Under the pieces are notes generated by a model, which did not search any database, was not told the DNA's origin, and worked only from the letters and a program-made list of their open reading frames with translations. Positions 1 through 10,672 of a stretch of 64,000 nt of DNA are shown here, piece by piece. Both the position numbers and the translations under genes were made by a program. Source of the DNA: Bidens hawaiensis (taxonomy: Eukaryota > Streptophyta > Magnoliopsida > Asterales > Asteraceae); the NCBI GenBank assembly GCA_021521415.1, contig JAIQDT010001109.1:372001-436000 (forward strand). Reading direction: 5' to 3'. How positions within the stretch are numbered: position 1 is the first letter of the stretch; every line of letters begins with the position of its first letter.

Positions 1-51
1 GGCAAATCCCTCTAGCTTCTGTCGGACATAGACTCGGCTGGTGATGGCGTA

Positions 52-551
52 GTTAAGGACTGCGGGCCTTATACGTAATGTAGATGATAGATGTAAACGT
101 AGATAGGGACGGTGGGCCTTATACGTGTTACAGATAATAGACGACAACGTAGTTAAGGAATGCGGACCTTATACGTATTATAGATAGGCATTAGCATAGG
201 AAAGGACTGTGGACCTTATACGTGATGTATTTGTATTGTGGTAGCATAGGGGAGGACTGCGGACCTCGTACGTGCTATGGTTTAGGTTGCAACATAGGGA
301 AGGACTGTGGACCTTGTACGTGTTGTGGATGTAGGATGGCATAGGAAAGGACTGCGGACCTTATACGTGCTGTGGTAGCATAGGGGAGCACTGTGAACCT
401 CGTACGTGCTATGAATTAGGTTGCAACATAGGGAAGGACTGTGGACCTTGTACGTGTTGTGGAAGTGGGATGGTATAGGGAAGGACCGCGGACCTTGCAC
501 GTACCATGAATGGTGAACATAGGTAAGGACTGCGGACCTTTTACGTGTTCA
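52..551. repeat. Minisatellite, 11 imperfect copies of a ~47-bp unit
   Basis: The core aaggactgcggaccttatacg recurs near 52, 104, 153, 202, 252, 300, 346, 386, 434, 481 and 524, a mean spacing of about 47 bp. Copies differ at several positions (ttatacg, ctcgtacg, cttgtacg). A higher-order period of about 134 bp, three units, is visible: the block starting gtagcatagggga at 241 recurs at 375 with the same order of variants. No ORF of note is present. The array may be the inner repeat of a Gypsy LTR cut by the left edge of the window, but the other end is not seen. Confidence 0.85.
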
Positions 552-1059
552 CGACCTTGAGTACAGGTATAGACGGCGGACTATGAACGTACTCTCGGTA
601 GACTGAGGTTAGTGATTGTAGATATGTATGTATGTATGGTAGTAAGTATGTATGTAGAACAGAAGGGTAACTAGTTATGTATGGATATGTATCTTCGGAT
701 ATGTATGTACGTGTATGTATTGTATAGTGTATGATTAACTAGAACTCACTCAGCGTTGCTGACTTTTAGTATGCACGCAGGTGAGTAGAAGGAGACAGCT
801 AGCTTGAGCGGGCACATGGTGGGCGAATAGGAGACTGGCATCTGAAGACTCAAGATGTTTTAATTGACGTTTATTTTGAAAGACAAGAATGTTTAATTAA
901 GGCAAGTTTTGGATTGCTGTAACGTTTCATGAAAGTGTTTATATTTCGCGAAAGTTTTAATGAACTCTGATTTGTAAGAACTGTGTTTATGAGTAAATCC
1001 GACGCTAAAGTAAGGCTACCGGGTTCGGGGCCTTACATATCTGGTGAGATTAGTTTTTA
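552..1059. other. Unassigned, possible LTR remnant
   Basis: No gene is seen. Positions 620-730 are rich in tatg/gtatg simple repeats. The stretch ending near 1038 (ctaccgggttcggggccttaca) has the look of an LTR terminus, but no partner LTR, primer-binding site or target duplication is in view. This is a weak inference. Confidence 0.3.
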
Positions 1060-1470
1060 ATTTATTGAGATGTTGTAATAACTCTTTTAAGGGATATTTA
1101 GGTTTGGTTTTAATCCACCGTATTACAGGGGTTGTTTAACATTATTTGTTTCCAGTATTTATATAAATTTTTGAATTTTAATTTTATTTATTGTAAAAAA
1201 GTTAATAATATACTTGAGCTTTGATGATGAAAGGGTTTCATAAATAAATAAGATATTATAATCCGGTTTAAAAGCTATATGGGTTTGGTTATACCTATGA
1301 CTTGTTTATTTTTTCTTTTTACTATAAAATTGTTCCTTATAATAAAAAAATATATTTTTTTAATCGAATTATTTTTTAGTATACTCCTATTTTGTAGGAA
1401 TATATTTGGCGAGATTAAATTTAATGAGATGTTATAACCCGTTTAAGGGCTATTTGGGTTTGGAAAGACC
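1060..1470. repeat. Three dispersed degenerate copies of a ~45-bp motif
   Basis: Related stretches begin near 1066, 1248 and 1420. Each reads roughly gagatgttataacccgtttaagggctatttgggtttgg, and they lie about 175 bp apart. They look like a decayed tandem duplication. No coding potential is seen. Confidence 0.5.
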
Positions 1471-1560
1471 CATACCTGTGAATTCGGGTCAAATGCATGA
1501 GAAGTCTCCATTTATTAATAAAACAATCTGATGGTTTGATAGAATTTAGGGAGGGTTCGT

Positions 1561-1573
1561 TTATATATATTTA

Positions 1574-1633
<60 letters not shown>
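1561..1633. repeat. TA microsatellite
   Basis: Nearly pure (TA)n with a few interruptions, followed by ggggatggacc. It lies upstream of two foldback elements that also abut TA tracts. Confidence 0.9.
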
Positions 1634-1635
<2 letters not shown>

Positions 1636-1892
1636 GATGGACCTTGTGAGATATGACGTGTTTGTATATGTGTACGTATATTTATATATGTGTATGTATG
1701 TTTGTATGTGTGTAGCTACATAGGTATGAATGTGGCTCGTTACATTTATATGTTTGTAGGTAGGTTTGAATGTTAATTAAGACATAAATACAACCAACCT
1801 ACATATATGTATGTAACATCATATGAAAGGGAGTGAAATTAGGGATTAATGGAGTTATACATTCACTTGTCGCACTTCTCGCAAGATCCATC

Positions 1893-1942
<50 letters not shown>
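1893..1942. repeat. TA microsatellite at the left edge of a foldback element
   Basis: About 25 TA dinucleotides. It directly abuts the left arm of the inverted repeat starting at about 1941. Confidence 0.9.
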
Positions 1943-1944
<2 letters not shown>

Positions 1945-2409
1945 TTTTGGACCACAAAAAACCCAAAAATAAAAAAAATCATAAAATAAAAAAAACACAA
2001 ATATGAAAAAAGTAAAAAAACCAAAATTCTTATTTTATCATCCCGGTATAATAAAAAAAACCCCGGTTTAGTTAAATGATATTCCCATATGTATAATATA
2101 TACATATATGTACATTTACATGTATTTTTATACACATGTGTATAATTTAAGATAAATGATACTGCACATATGTGTATATTACGTAACTTAAGATTATATA
2201 ACATTATACATATGTGTATAATGCGACGTTTTTTTATTTTTTAAATGAAACCGGAATGAAATCTAAGAATTTTGGTTTTTGTACTTTTTTAAAATTTTAT
2301 TATTTTTTGTTTTATGATTTTTTTAAATATTTTTTATAGGTGTTTTTAGTGGTCTAAAATGGTTCTCAAAGTTCTCAATTTGCAAAGGGTTCTCTTAGGA
2401 TCCTTACCC
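1941..2409. mobile_element. Foldback/MITE-like element 1
   Basis: The left arm (about 1941-2045, attttggaccacaaaaaacc, ending caaaattcttat) is complementary, with mismatches, to 2266-2360 (ttggtttttgtacttt, ending tagtggtctaaaatgg). The right arm continues beyond the match as gttctcaaagttctcaattt...ggatccttaccc before a TA tract; the matching outer part is missing on the left and replaced by the TA tract. There is no ORF of substance. The interior is AT-rich with repeated acatatgtgtat-like words. This fits a non-autonomous DNA element that inserts in or next to TA microsatellites; the family was not identified. Confidence 0.6.
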
Positions 2410-2429
2410 TATATATATATATATATATA

Positions 2430-3114
2430 GGGATGAGATCTAGAGAGAACTCATCTTAAAGAGAGAACTATAGAACTGATAAAGAATTATTTTTAACTAT
2501 TTAAAAAAAATTATTTTGTGATTTTTTTTCTTTCCTCCTTCTAATAAGATGATATTGTTCCTAAAAATAAAAAATAAAAAAAATTTTAAAAATAAAAAAA
2601 ACCCGTCGATGTAATGCGTATGAGCATTAATGTATATTTTATACATAAAATAGTGTTTTATTGCATATAATAAAACACAAATACATTATCCAATACAAAC
2701 TATTGAATATATGCAAATACAACACTAATAATTGTAAGCAAAATACATTATTGCATATATGTAATACAACAGTAATGCACATATGTACTATATCGATTTT
2801 TTTTAATTTTTGTATATTATATAACACTATTGCAAATATACAATACAAAAAACTATATATATGCTATTCAACACTATTTCAAATATCAAAATGCACACTA
2901 CTGCGCATATGCATTATAAAAAAGTCGGTGTATTGCATATATGCATTACTCGTTAATTTTTTTTATTTATATATTTTTTTGTGGTGAAGAATAACAACAT
3001 ATAAGAAGGATGAAAGAAAAAAATTTGAAAAATATTTTTTTTAATTAAATTAAAAATATTTTTTTATTAGTTCTCTAGTTCTCTCCATAAAATTGAGTTA
3101 TCTCGTGATCCTCT

Positions 3115-3116
<2 letters not shown>
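2430..3116. mobile_element. Foldback/MITE-like element 2, ~687 bp
   Basis: The left end (gggatgagatctagagagaac, then aaagagagaactatagaact) is complementary with mismatches to the right end (agttctctagttctctcc, then gtgatcctctcc). The similarity continues inward for about 120 bp, through an A/T-rich section and a tttctttcctccttct / aagaaggatgaaag pair. Both ends abut (TA)n tracts. The interior holds many tgcatatatgcat-type palindromic words. No transposase is encoded, so this would be a non-autonomous foldback element. Its end organisation (repeated gagagaac/agaac words next to TA) resembles element 1. Confidence 0.65.

Positions 3117-3172
<56 letters not shown>
3117..3172. repeat. TA microsatellite
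   Basis: About 28 TA dinucleotides directly after foldback element 2. It may be the expanded insertion target. Confidence 0.9.
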
Positions 3173-3174
<2 letters not shown>

Positions 3175-3618
3175 TAGTTTATACCAAGTTTTTATTTTTT
3201 AATTTAACCTAAAATAAAAGATAATGTAACTCAGTTTTTTTATTTAATGAAAATATTTTAACATCTGCTAGTTTATTAAAATTACTAAATATATTAATCA
3301 TGATTTATAAGGCTACTTAATTATATTAATAAAATAACATTAAAAAAATTGCACTGAAATACAATGAAAATTGAGTAAAAGAAGTAAAGCTAATTGAAGT
3401 AAATGGAGTTAAAAACTTCAATCACTATTTGGTGAAGTTCTCTCATGCTATAATCTCGTTTATCGTTCATATATGAACGAGAGTATACTTAATGTAAATT
3501 AATTAGAAGTGTTATATAAGAGCACATAAAATCGTCCCGATCTCTGTTTTCTTCCAAAACCAGGGGTGGAGTTGGTGTTCCCGGTTCTCTGGATCAATTT
3601 TCTCCCCATTTTTCCTAG
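3173..3618. other. AT-rich, no gene seen
   Basis: No ORF, RNA gene or recognised repeat. The last ~70 bp (from about 3550) are the left flank of element A and continue after it at 8658. Confidence 0.6.
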
Positions 3619-3623
3619 ACATC

Positions 3624-3784
3624 TGTTAGTGTAATCTTGCGTAAGTGCTGGGACCTAGTTGTCGTACTTACAAACCGAGGGGGGTTTTTTATGGTTATAA
3701 ATAGGGTTTATTTGTAATCAAGTATTCACAACAACTTATCAATCAATACAATAAAAGTTTAGACTTGAAATCTTATTGTCTTCA
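3624..3784 (+). repeat. 5' LTR of element A (161 bp)
   Basis: It begins TG and ends CA. Compared with the 3' LTR it lacks about 38 bp after the ggggttttt run (the gagttagtttttctcatattc segment present at 8519-8556). It contains the likely TATA region ttataaatagggttt, present in both copies. Confidence 0.93.
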
Positions 3785-3786
3785 AT

Positions 3787-3799
3787 TGATATCAAGAGC
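3787..3799 (+). promoter_or_regulatory. Primer-binding site of element A
   Basis: tgatatcaagagc lies 2 nt after the LTR. It resembles the plant initiator-Met tRNA complement tggtatcagagc with two changes. Confidence 0.75.
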
Positions 3800-4319
3800 T
3801 ACGGTTGATGTTCAAAAATCGTCGGCGAGGATTACCGATCAAGAAGATCCGGCAAGTAACGACGGTGAAACACCGCAAGAGCTTGTGACGGCAGGTGATT
3901 GGAAATCAAGAAGGCGGACGACGAGGTAATTCCTGATTAAGAAGAGAATCTGATAGACAAGGAGGCGTCTTAGAATCTGTGCTCAGGTTTATCGAAATCG
4001 ATTTAAAATTGCTTCTTTACTTCTTGGAATACAAAACTTGTTGGTTGGCGGAAAGCGAAGGTCACAAAAGTCAAGTTTATAATTTTATTTACTTGGCTGT
4101 AATAATTTTCTAAATTGGAGCTTGTGATATAATGCAAAGCACACAAAAGTCAGAAGGGTTTTGAGTTTTGTGGACATAAAAGTTTATAGAAAAGCAAACA
4201 AGATTTTCTTTTGTTTGGGTTTTTAAGACACCGCCAACTTTTGTTTTGTTAATTAAGGTTTGGTTTAAAGTATCAATGAACAAGAAAAGATGGGTGATCA
4301 ACAAAATAATTAAGTCGTA

Positions 4320-5160
4320 GGGTCAAGCAATCAAGTCGGTTTTCCCAAAGAACCGAGTTCACTCTCGATTCAGTTTCCGATTCTTACGTCCACCAATTAT
4401 ACTATTTGGACGGTAAAAATCAAGGCCATCTTCAAGGATCAAGGGTTGTTGGAGGCTATCGAACCAAGAATGGGAACGGTGGTTGACTCAAAGTTAGATG
4501 GGTTGGCGATTGTGTATCTTTTAGGCATGCCGGATGCTTTGGTGATGCAAGTGGCTCACCTTTCCACCGTTAAAGAGATTTGGGATGCACTAAAGACTCG
4601 TTTTGTTGGAGTTGATAGGGTTCGGGAAGCACATATTGAGTCTCTTCAACATGAGTTCGATGTACTCAAGAGGAAAGAAACGGATAAGATTGATGACTTC
4701 TCGACCAAGATTAGCCAAATAGCTTCCAAAACAAGTAATCTTGGAGAACCGTTTAAAGAAAAGACCCTTGTGAGAAAGCTTTTAAAGTCCGTTCCGAGAA
4801 AGAGGTATATAGCGATTGTTGCTACTATTGAACAGTTTGCCGATATAAAGACCACGACGTTCCATGAAGCGTTGGACGCCTAAAAGCGTTCGAGGAACGA
4901 TCTGGAGATGAAGACAAACCCGTGTTCGGTAAGTAAGAACAACTCCTATATACATATGAAGAATGGAAAGGTAAAAGCAATCAAGAAAGGCGTCATGGGA
5001 AAGGCAAGATGGGAACTGAATCAAGTCAAAAGAACAAGGGAAAGGGTAAGGTTGTGGATCGGGAAAAGAAATAACCCCGAGTGAAGAAGGATCAGTCAAA
5101 GATTAAATGTAATCGGTGTGATGAACTAGGACACTTTGCCACGTCATATCCCAACCGAAA
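4320..5160 (+). pseudogene. Element A gag (broken)
   Basis: Frame 4380-4883 encodes the N-terminal part of a Copia capsid (UBN2/DUF4219-like: a TIWTVKIKAIF-type start, then a helical region). The frame then shifts; the stretch from 5081 holds the nucleocapsid. The zinc knuckle is at 5108-5149, C-x2-C-x4-H-x4, but the fourth ligand is Tyr (tat at 5147) instead of Cys, consistent with one G to A change. Part of the coding sequence between 4883 and 5081 is shifted or damaged. No intact start codon is evident. This would be the structural protein of the cytoplasmic particle; it is non-functional here. Confidence 0.85.
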
Positions 5161-6660
5161 CAAGGAGATTAACGATCAAAGTAACCTCGCCCAAGATGGC
5201 GGACCGGTTCTAAACATGATGACGGTAGCTCGGAGTAAGGAAGATATCATTTTTCTAAAAGAAGACCGGGTTGATCCAAAGCAATATGCTTCAATCCCAT
5301 GTGATAAAAACTCGTGGATTCTTGATAACGGGGCGAGTAACCACATCACCGGAAATCCGGAATGGTTTTTCAACATCGATCATAACAAGACCGGTAAAGT
5401 AAGTTTCGGTGAGGGTTCGTGTGTTGAAATCGAAGGTCTGGGCACACTAGTAGTAGAAGGTCAAAGGGGAGAACAACGAGCCTTGAGTGACGTTTATTTC
5501 ATTCCATCTCTCAAAAATAATATTATAAGTCTTGGGCAATTAGACGAAGGAGGATGCAAGATCGCGATCCAAGACGGTATCTTATGGATATTTGCACAAG
5601 ATGGAAGACTTCTAATCAAGGTACCACGTTCCTTTAACCGGGTTTATAAAATTAATTTAATGGTTGTTTCTCCGGTTTGCTTACAAGTCAATTCGCATAA
5701 TGTTGCATGGATATGGCATGCTCGATAGGGGCATTTGAATTTCGATGCCCTTCGGGGTCTCTCGAAACTCGCGGATGGAGTGCCAAAAATCGAACACCCG
5801 ATGCAAATTTGTGATGCATGTATGCTAGGCAAATAAACAAGATCGGATATCCCGAAAGAATCTAATTATCGTGCAAAGGTACCGCTCGAGCTCGTTTATG
5901 CCGATGTTTGTGGCGCGATTACTCCCGAGACACATGGTGGCAACCATACTTTTTACAAGTTGTTGACGACTACACCCGCTATATGTGGGTTTTCACGATA
6001 AAGAAGAAAGACAAAGTTGCGGGTTTACTCATAGATTTCGTGAAAAGGGTGGAAAACGAAACGGGCAAGAAACTCAAAACCATACGAACCGACAATGGAG
6101 GTGAGTTTGCATCCCATGTGTTGGAAGATTACTTATCAAGTATAGGTGTGGCACATCAGTTTACAGCCCCGTACACCCCATATCAAAATGGGGTGGTTGA
6201 AAGAAGAAACCGAACTATACTTGGTATGACCAGAAGTTTGTTAAAGGCGATGTCACTACCACAAGATTTATGGAGAGAAGCGGTTCATCACTCTGTTTAT
6301 TTACTAAACTGGTTACCAACAAAATCTTTGAAGGATTCGACTCCGTATGAGCGTTTTAAAGAAAGAAAACCGAACCTTTCACACGTTAAAGTGTTCGGAT
6401 GCACGGGGTATGTAAAAGTCCTTGGTACCGGTCAAAAGAAATTGGACGACCGAAGCATTGTGATGATTCACTTAGGTACTCATCCTGGAACAAAAGCCTA
6501 CCCTATGCTTGATTCGATCAAAAGACAAGTACACGTTACGCGGGATGTCATGTTTGACGAGTGTAACAGGTACGCGTGGGCCGATCTTGACAAACGAAAG
6601 GGAGAAAAGGGCCCTGAATGGTCCGAGTTTATTGTTAGGTGCGATATTGAACCCGAATAG
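5161..6660 (+). pseudogene. Element A protease-integrase (broken)
   Basis: The protease motif WILDNGASNHITG has its Asp codon at 5324-5326; the DNGA form occurs in many plant Copia elements. A GAG-pre-integrase segment follows, interrupted by TAG at 5726 and by TAA shortly after the C-x2-C-type CDACMLGK motif. A frame change of one nucleotide near 5945 precedes the integrase core. In 5908-6660 the catalytic triad is visible: Asp in VVDDYTRY, Asp in TDNGGEF and Glu in VVERRN. Each piece is recognisable but no continuous frame exists. Confidence 0.9.
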
Positions 6661-6666
6661 GAGCAG

Positions 6667-7838
6667 GTGACATCCGGGTTTGACATCGGGTCCGTAGACC
6701 GTCATGATACCGGTGACTTGGTTCGTATTAGAAATGGAAGTGAGTCGTCAAATTCAGAAGGTGGCAGCCCACCCGTATGCCCGACTAGACTGGACACTAG
6801 CCTAAACGAAGAACCGTTACAAGTAATTCAATCGCGTCGAACTACTCGAAAGACGGTTTTACCCAAGAAATTTAGCGACTTTCTGGTTGAAGGTATATCG
6901 ACACCCTCCTAGCAAGACCCGACAACCGACGGGGTAAATCTCCTATTATTATTCGATGATGAACCGGCAAATTTTCGTGAAGCAAATAACGAAAAACATT
7001 GGAGAAAAGCAATGGAAGAGGAGATCGAGTCGATAGAAAGAAACAAGACATGGTGGTTAGTTGAAGCACCACCCAAACTAAAACCGATAGGTTTAAAGTG
7101 GGTCTATAAAATCAAAAGAGATGAAGTCGGGAAAATAACCAAGTACAAGGGCCGACTCGTAGCTAAGGGGTATGTTCAGAAATATGGGATCGATTTCGAA
7201 GAGGTGTTCGCACCAGTGGCGAGAATCGAAACAGTTAGACTTTTACTCGCGTTAGCAACAAATTGAGGTTAGGAAGTTCATCACTTGGATGTAAAATCCG
7301 CGTTGCTTCATGGTGATTTGAAAGAGGAGGTGTACGTGTTTCAACCGGATGGGTCGTGAAGAAAGGTCAAGAAAGAAAAGTGTACAAGTTGGCTAAAGCG
7401 TTATACGATCTTCGCCAAGATCTAAGGGCGTGGAATACTAAACTAGACGGGTCGTTAAAGGAACTCGGTTTCACTCGATCTAAACAAATACAGGCGGTTT
7501 ACTAAAGGTGTTCTGGTCAAAGACTACTACTCGTTGGAGTTTACGTTGATGATTTGATAGTCACGGGTACAAGTGTGCAAGAAATTTCAAATTTCAAAAG
7601 ACAAATGGAGTCAAGGTTCGAGATGAGTGACCTAGGGTTGTTGCATTACTATCTCGGGATCGAAGTGAAGCAAAGTGATCGTGGGATAACGTTAAAGAAA
7701 AGTGGTTATGCAACGAAGATCCTAAAAGAAGCAAGTCTTTGGGAGTGCAACTCGACTCAATTTCCGATGGAACCGGGCTTAAAATTGTCTAAAGAATATG
7801 AGAATCCGAAGGTAGATCCTACTGTTATAGAAAGATAA
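6667..7838 (+). pseudogene. Element A reverse transcriptase (broken)
   Basis: The section from 7012 encodes the Copia RT fingers (KWVYKIKRDEVGK, RLVAKGYVQKYGIDF, FAPVARIETVRLLLA). Two in-frame stops follow at 7264 and 7270, another after VFQPDGS near 7357, and several frame changes. The palm catalytic motif Y-V-D-D is intact at 7542-7553, followed by GLLHYYLGIEV. 6667-6912 is the variable linker between integrase and RT. Confidence 0.9.
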
Positions 7839-8420
7839 TCGGAAGTTTGCGGTATTTAACTCATACGAGACCCGATTTGAGCTACTCGGTTGGTTATGCA
7901 AGTCGGTTCATGCAATCACCAATTCAAGCTCATGCTCAAGCGTTAAATATATTCTCCTATATCTAAGAGGTACACTTGACTTTGGTATTACATAATCGAG
8001 AGGCAGAAACAGTATGTTGCACGGGTATAGTGATAGTAGTCATGCGGTGGATTTAGATGATGGTCGGAGCACCTCAGGATTGATTTTCTACTATGGTAAA
8101 TCACCGATATCATGTGAGGCTGAATTTATGGCGGCTACATCGGCTGCATATCAAGCCTTATGGCTTCGGGGTTTGTTGCCAGAGATCACTGGAGAAAAGG
8201 AGGAGATCGTGACGTTGAAGGTGGATAATTCATCGGCTATTGCCTTGATGAAGAATCCGGGTTTTCACGGGAGAAGCAAGCACATCAACACACGGTACCA
8301 TTTCATTCGGGAGTGCATCAAGAGAGAACAAATCAAGGTGGAGCATGTCAGTGGAGATTTATAAAGAGCAGACATCCTTACAAAAGCGTTGCGACGGTTG
8401 AAGTTTAACGAGATGTGAAG
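7839..8420 (+). pseudogene. Element A RNase H (broken)
   Basis: After the stop at 7836 the frame is damaged up to about 8010. 8014-8364 reads GYSDSSHAVDLDDGRSTSG, then SKHINTRYHFIREC, typical of the Copia RNase H. The usual segment between the GKSPIS and CEAEF motifs is missing, so about 12-16 residues seem deleted in frame. TAA at 8362 precedes RADILTKAL, the usual C-terminal motif, which lies beyond the stop. Confidence 0.88.
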
Positions 8421-8437
8421 CTTCATCGGTGTCACAA

Positions 8438-8453
8438 GATTAGGGGGGGTGAT
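8438..8453 (+). promoter_or_regulatory. Polypurine tract of element A
   Basis: agattagggggggtga immediately precedes the 3' LTR; it is the expected plus-strand primer. Confidence 0.85.
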
Positions 8454-8652
8454 TGTTAGTGTAATCTTGCGTAAGTGCGGGGACCTAGTAGTCGTACTTA
8501 CAAACCTAGGGGGTTTTTGAGTTAGTTTTTCTCATATTCTTGTCTATCAAGTAATTGTATGGTTATAAATAGGGTTTATTTGTAATCAAGTATTCACAAC
8601 AACTTATCAATCAATACAATCAAGGTTTAGACTTTAAATCTTATTGTCTTCA
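8454..8652 (+). repeat. 3' LTR of element A (199 bp)
   Basis: It matches 3624-3784 with a few substitutions and carries the ~38 bp that the 5' LTR lacks. It is followed by the TSD acatc. Confidence 0.95.
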
Positions 8653-8657
8653 ACATC

Positions 8658-9087
8658 CGTCATTTTTTTCTTGCTTTAGCTCATTCTTCCACGAAAACTG
8701 AATACACCATGAAAACCGGTGAAAAGTTACCCGAGAAAAAAAGAAGGATGGGGTTCTCACCTGTTACCGGTTTTCTCTCATGCTCCCACCTAGACACAAG
8801 TCCGTGTGCTCTAAAGAAACAAATTTGATCGCCCATTATCATTTAAACTATCCCAAAGTAAATATTAATCGTAAGTAGATTACTAATGAGTTTCTTAAAG
8901 ATGACCTATATTATACACTTATATGAAGAAACACAAACACCTAACGTTGACGCCCAAATCGATTTGTAATTCAATGAAATGGATTTTTCAACAGTTACAT
9001 ATTAACAATACATTGAATTACGATTTACATAAGTAATGAAATTTACCAATAATGTGAATATTATTCTTTATTTGGATTTTTATGGCT
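8658..9087. other. Unassigned flank of element A
   Basis: It continues the sequence interrupted at 3623. It contains accggtgaaaagttaccc and the related, oppositely oriented cctgttaccggttttctctc, a weak imperfect inverted repeat. No gene is seen. Confidence 0.5.
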
Positions 9088-9384
9088 ATGTGTAGTGGAG
9101 GGGCTACAAATTGGGGTGTTTTGCGTCATGTGGCGCCTAGTCAGCAGAGAGTGAGTTTTTTTTTGAGGTGTAATGGTGTAGGGGCTACAAATAATATTAT
9201 AATATATATATATATATCTCTTACACACACATACATATAATAATAATATAAACAAACAAAACAAAAGACATATTGGGCGAGAAATAGACCCTCCCCCGCC
9301 CCTTTTCGCCCCAAATATCGCCGGGGGGCGGTGTTCCTTCAACTTATCGCCCCTTTTCGCCCAAGTTATAGCCCCACTACACAT
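9088..9384. mobile_element. MITE candidate (~297 bp)
   Basis: atgtgtagtgg at 9088-9098 is exactly complementary to ccactacacat at 9374-9384, and similarity extends inward as ggggcta and tagcccc. The interior has a short TA tract and repeated ttttcgccc blocks at about 9301 and 9352. No transposase is encoded and no clear target duplication was found, so the exact ends are uncertain. Confidence 0.6.
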
Positions 9385-9582
9385 TGACTAAGGACATTTT
9401 ATAAATTTAACATTAATAATAATAACATAAAAAAATTAACATGACACGATAAAGATCATCCGCACTGTGAGGGGACCGTCGGCTCCACATATATAGGCGG
9501 CCTTACTCTTAGGGGGGAAGGGTAGTTCGAAATCAATCATCCACAACACCCAATAGTTTGGTGACACCTCACCCCACCACAA

Positions 9583-9793
9583 TCCATCACTAGTGATGGA
9601 ATTTAGTGAGGGTGGTGTTAGTGTGATGGATTTTAGTATACATACATACATACAAACATATATATATATATAGGTTTGTGTGTGTATGTTGGGTTTTGTC
9701 AGAATTCAACGCGTGATAGCCATCACGCTAACTCTCTCATCACGCGTGATGAGAGGGCTGGCGACGGTGTTTGCCAAGCCATCACGCGTGATG
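9583..9793. repeat. Cluster of perfect palindromes
   Basis: 9583-9600 is a perfect 18-bp palindrome (tccatcactagtgatgga). 9734-9755 is a perfect 22-bp palindrome centred on acgcgt, with arms ctctcatcacg. 9780-9793 repeats its 14-bp core (catcacgcgtgatg). A near-palindrome with the same half-sites lies at about 9709-9730. It looks like remains of foldback elements; the function is unknown. Confidence 0.8.
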
Positions 9794-10228
9794 ATTGACC
9801 ATCTAGCTCCACCCCGTCTAAGAAAGACTGTTATGAAGTAAAAATGGGCGACAAATGGTAAGAGCCAAAGCCACGTGTCTTTCACATTATCTCTAAAATG
9901 GGGTGCCGTCCCTTGAGCCTCACCAGAGTATCAGCGTCAAAGCGCCATTTGCTTTCAACCCAATCGAATGGACCCACATGGATCTCCATCCCAATCTTCA
10001 TGATACATACGTTCGGCTCCTCCCCTTCTTACAAACTGATCCTCTCCTATAGGAACAACTATGTTCCCGGGCAACATTCTTCTCTTTTCACGTCACTATG
10101 TATGCAACTAACATGTGATACATTGGAAAATGTATTAAAATGATAACATTACTTAGTTTAAAAAAATATATTTAATAGCTTAAATATAAGTAAAAAAAAA
10201 GTATCTAAATATTTGTAGAGGTAGGGTA
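9794..10228. other. Unassigned, left flank of element B
   Basis: An 81-codon open frame at 9898-10143 is the only ORF. Its protein has no motif I recognise and it probably is not a gene. The rest is AT-rich. Confidence 0.4.
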
Positions 10229-10233
10229 CTGAA

Positions 10234-10658
10234 TGTAAGAATAAATATATTTTATATATTTATTTATATGGCCATCATTACTATTTATATAATAATAGAT
10301 CAAAATAATTAATTATACCTTATTATATATTAGCTTGGTAACTGTTGATGGACCATATTACTCTTAATAGCTAATAAAGGGTTTTCCCTTGGGTGTATAT
10401 ATAGAGAGAATAAATTAACATCATAACCTAATCTCACACACATAAGTAAATCATGTGTCCCCTCTCTCTTCTAAACCGGGTTCCTCTCAAGAACCCTAAA
10501 TATCCTTAACTATACATCCTAAAGGGGAACTCGATCAAGATGACAAGCATGTCGATTACATCATACCCTGCTGCGGTTACTACTCTTCATGTTGTAACAG
10601 GTTCATAGGTTTAACATTTATCATGTTTTATATTACTTACATGATGAACTGATCAACA
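10234..10658 (+). repeat. 5' LTR of element B (425 bp)
   Basis: TG to CA boundaries. The likely TATA box is gtgtatatatagagagaa near 10396-10412. It matches the two pieces of the 3' LTR. Confidence 0.92.
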
Positions 10659-10660
10659 TG

Positions 10661-10672
10661 TGGCATCAGAGT
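10661..10672 (+). promoter_or_regulatory. Primer-binding site of element B
   Basis: tggcatcagagt starts 2 nt after the LTR and differs from the initiator-Met complement at two of twelve positions. Confidence 0.8.

Larger units (their letters stand above)
3624..8652 (+). mobile_element. Element A: complete but inactive Ty1/Copia retrotransposon
   Basis: The element is bounded by LTRs that start tgttagtgtaatc and end attgtcttca. The 5-bp target duplication acatc is perfect at 3619-3623 and 8653-8657. Internal order is PBS, gag, protease, integrase, reverse transcriptase, RNase H, PPT. Integrase before reverse transcriptase is the Copia order. Every coding segment is broken by stops or frameshifts, so it cannot move by itself. 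By eye the LTRs differ at about 4-5 percent of aligned sites plus one ~38-bp indel, so the insertion is fairly old. Confidence 0.95.

Noticed and set aside
1863..2987. Open frames of 69-113 codons around 1863-2204 and 2639-2987
   Set aside because: They are produced by TA tracts and AT-rich foldback arms, giving Ile/Tyr runs, and have no coding features.
3173..3623. Inverted relation between 3560-3600 and 8755-8810 as ends of a larger DNA element hosting A
   Set aside because: Shared words are short and mismatched; no convincing terminal repeat.
9898..10143. 81-codon plus-strand open frame
   Set aside because: No homology recognised, no gene context, unremarkable length for the region.
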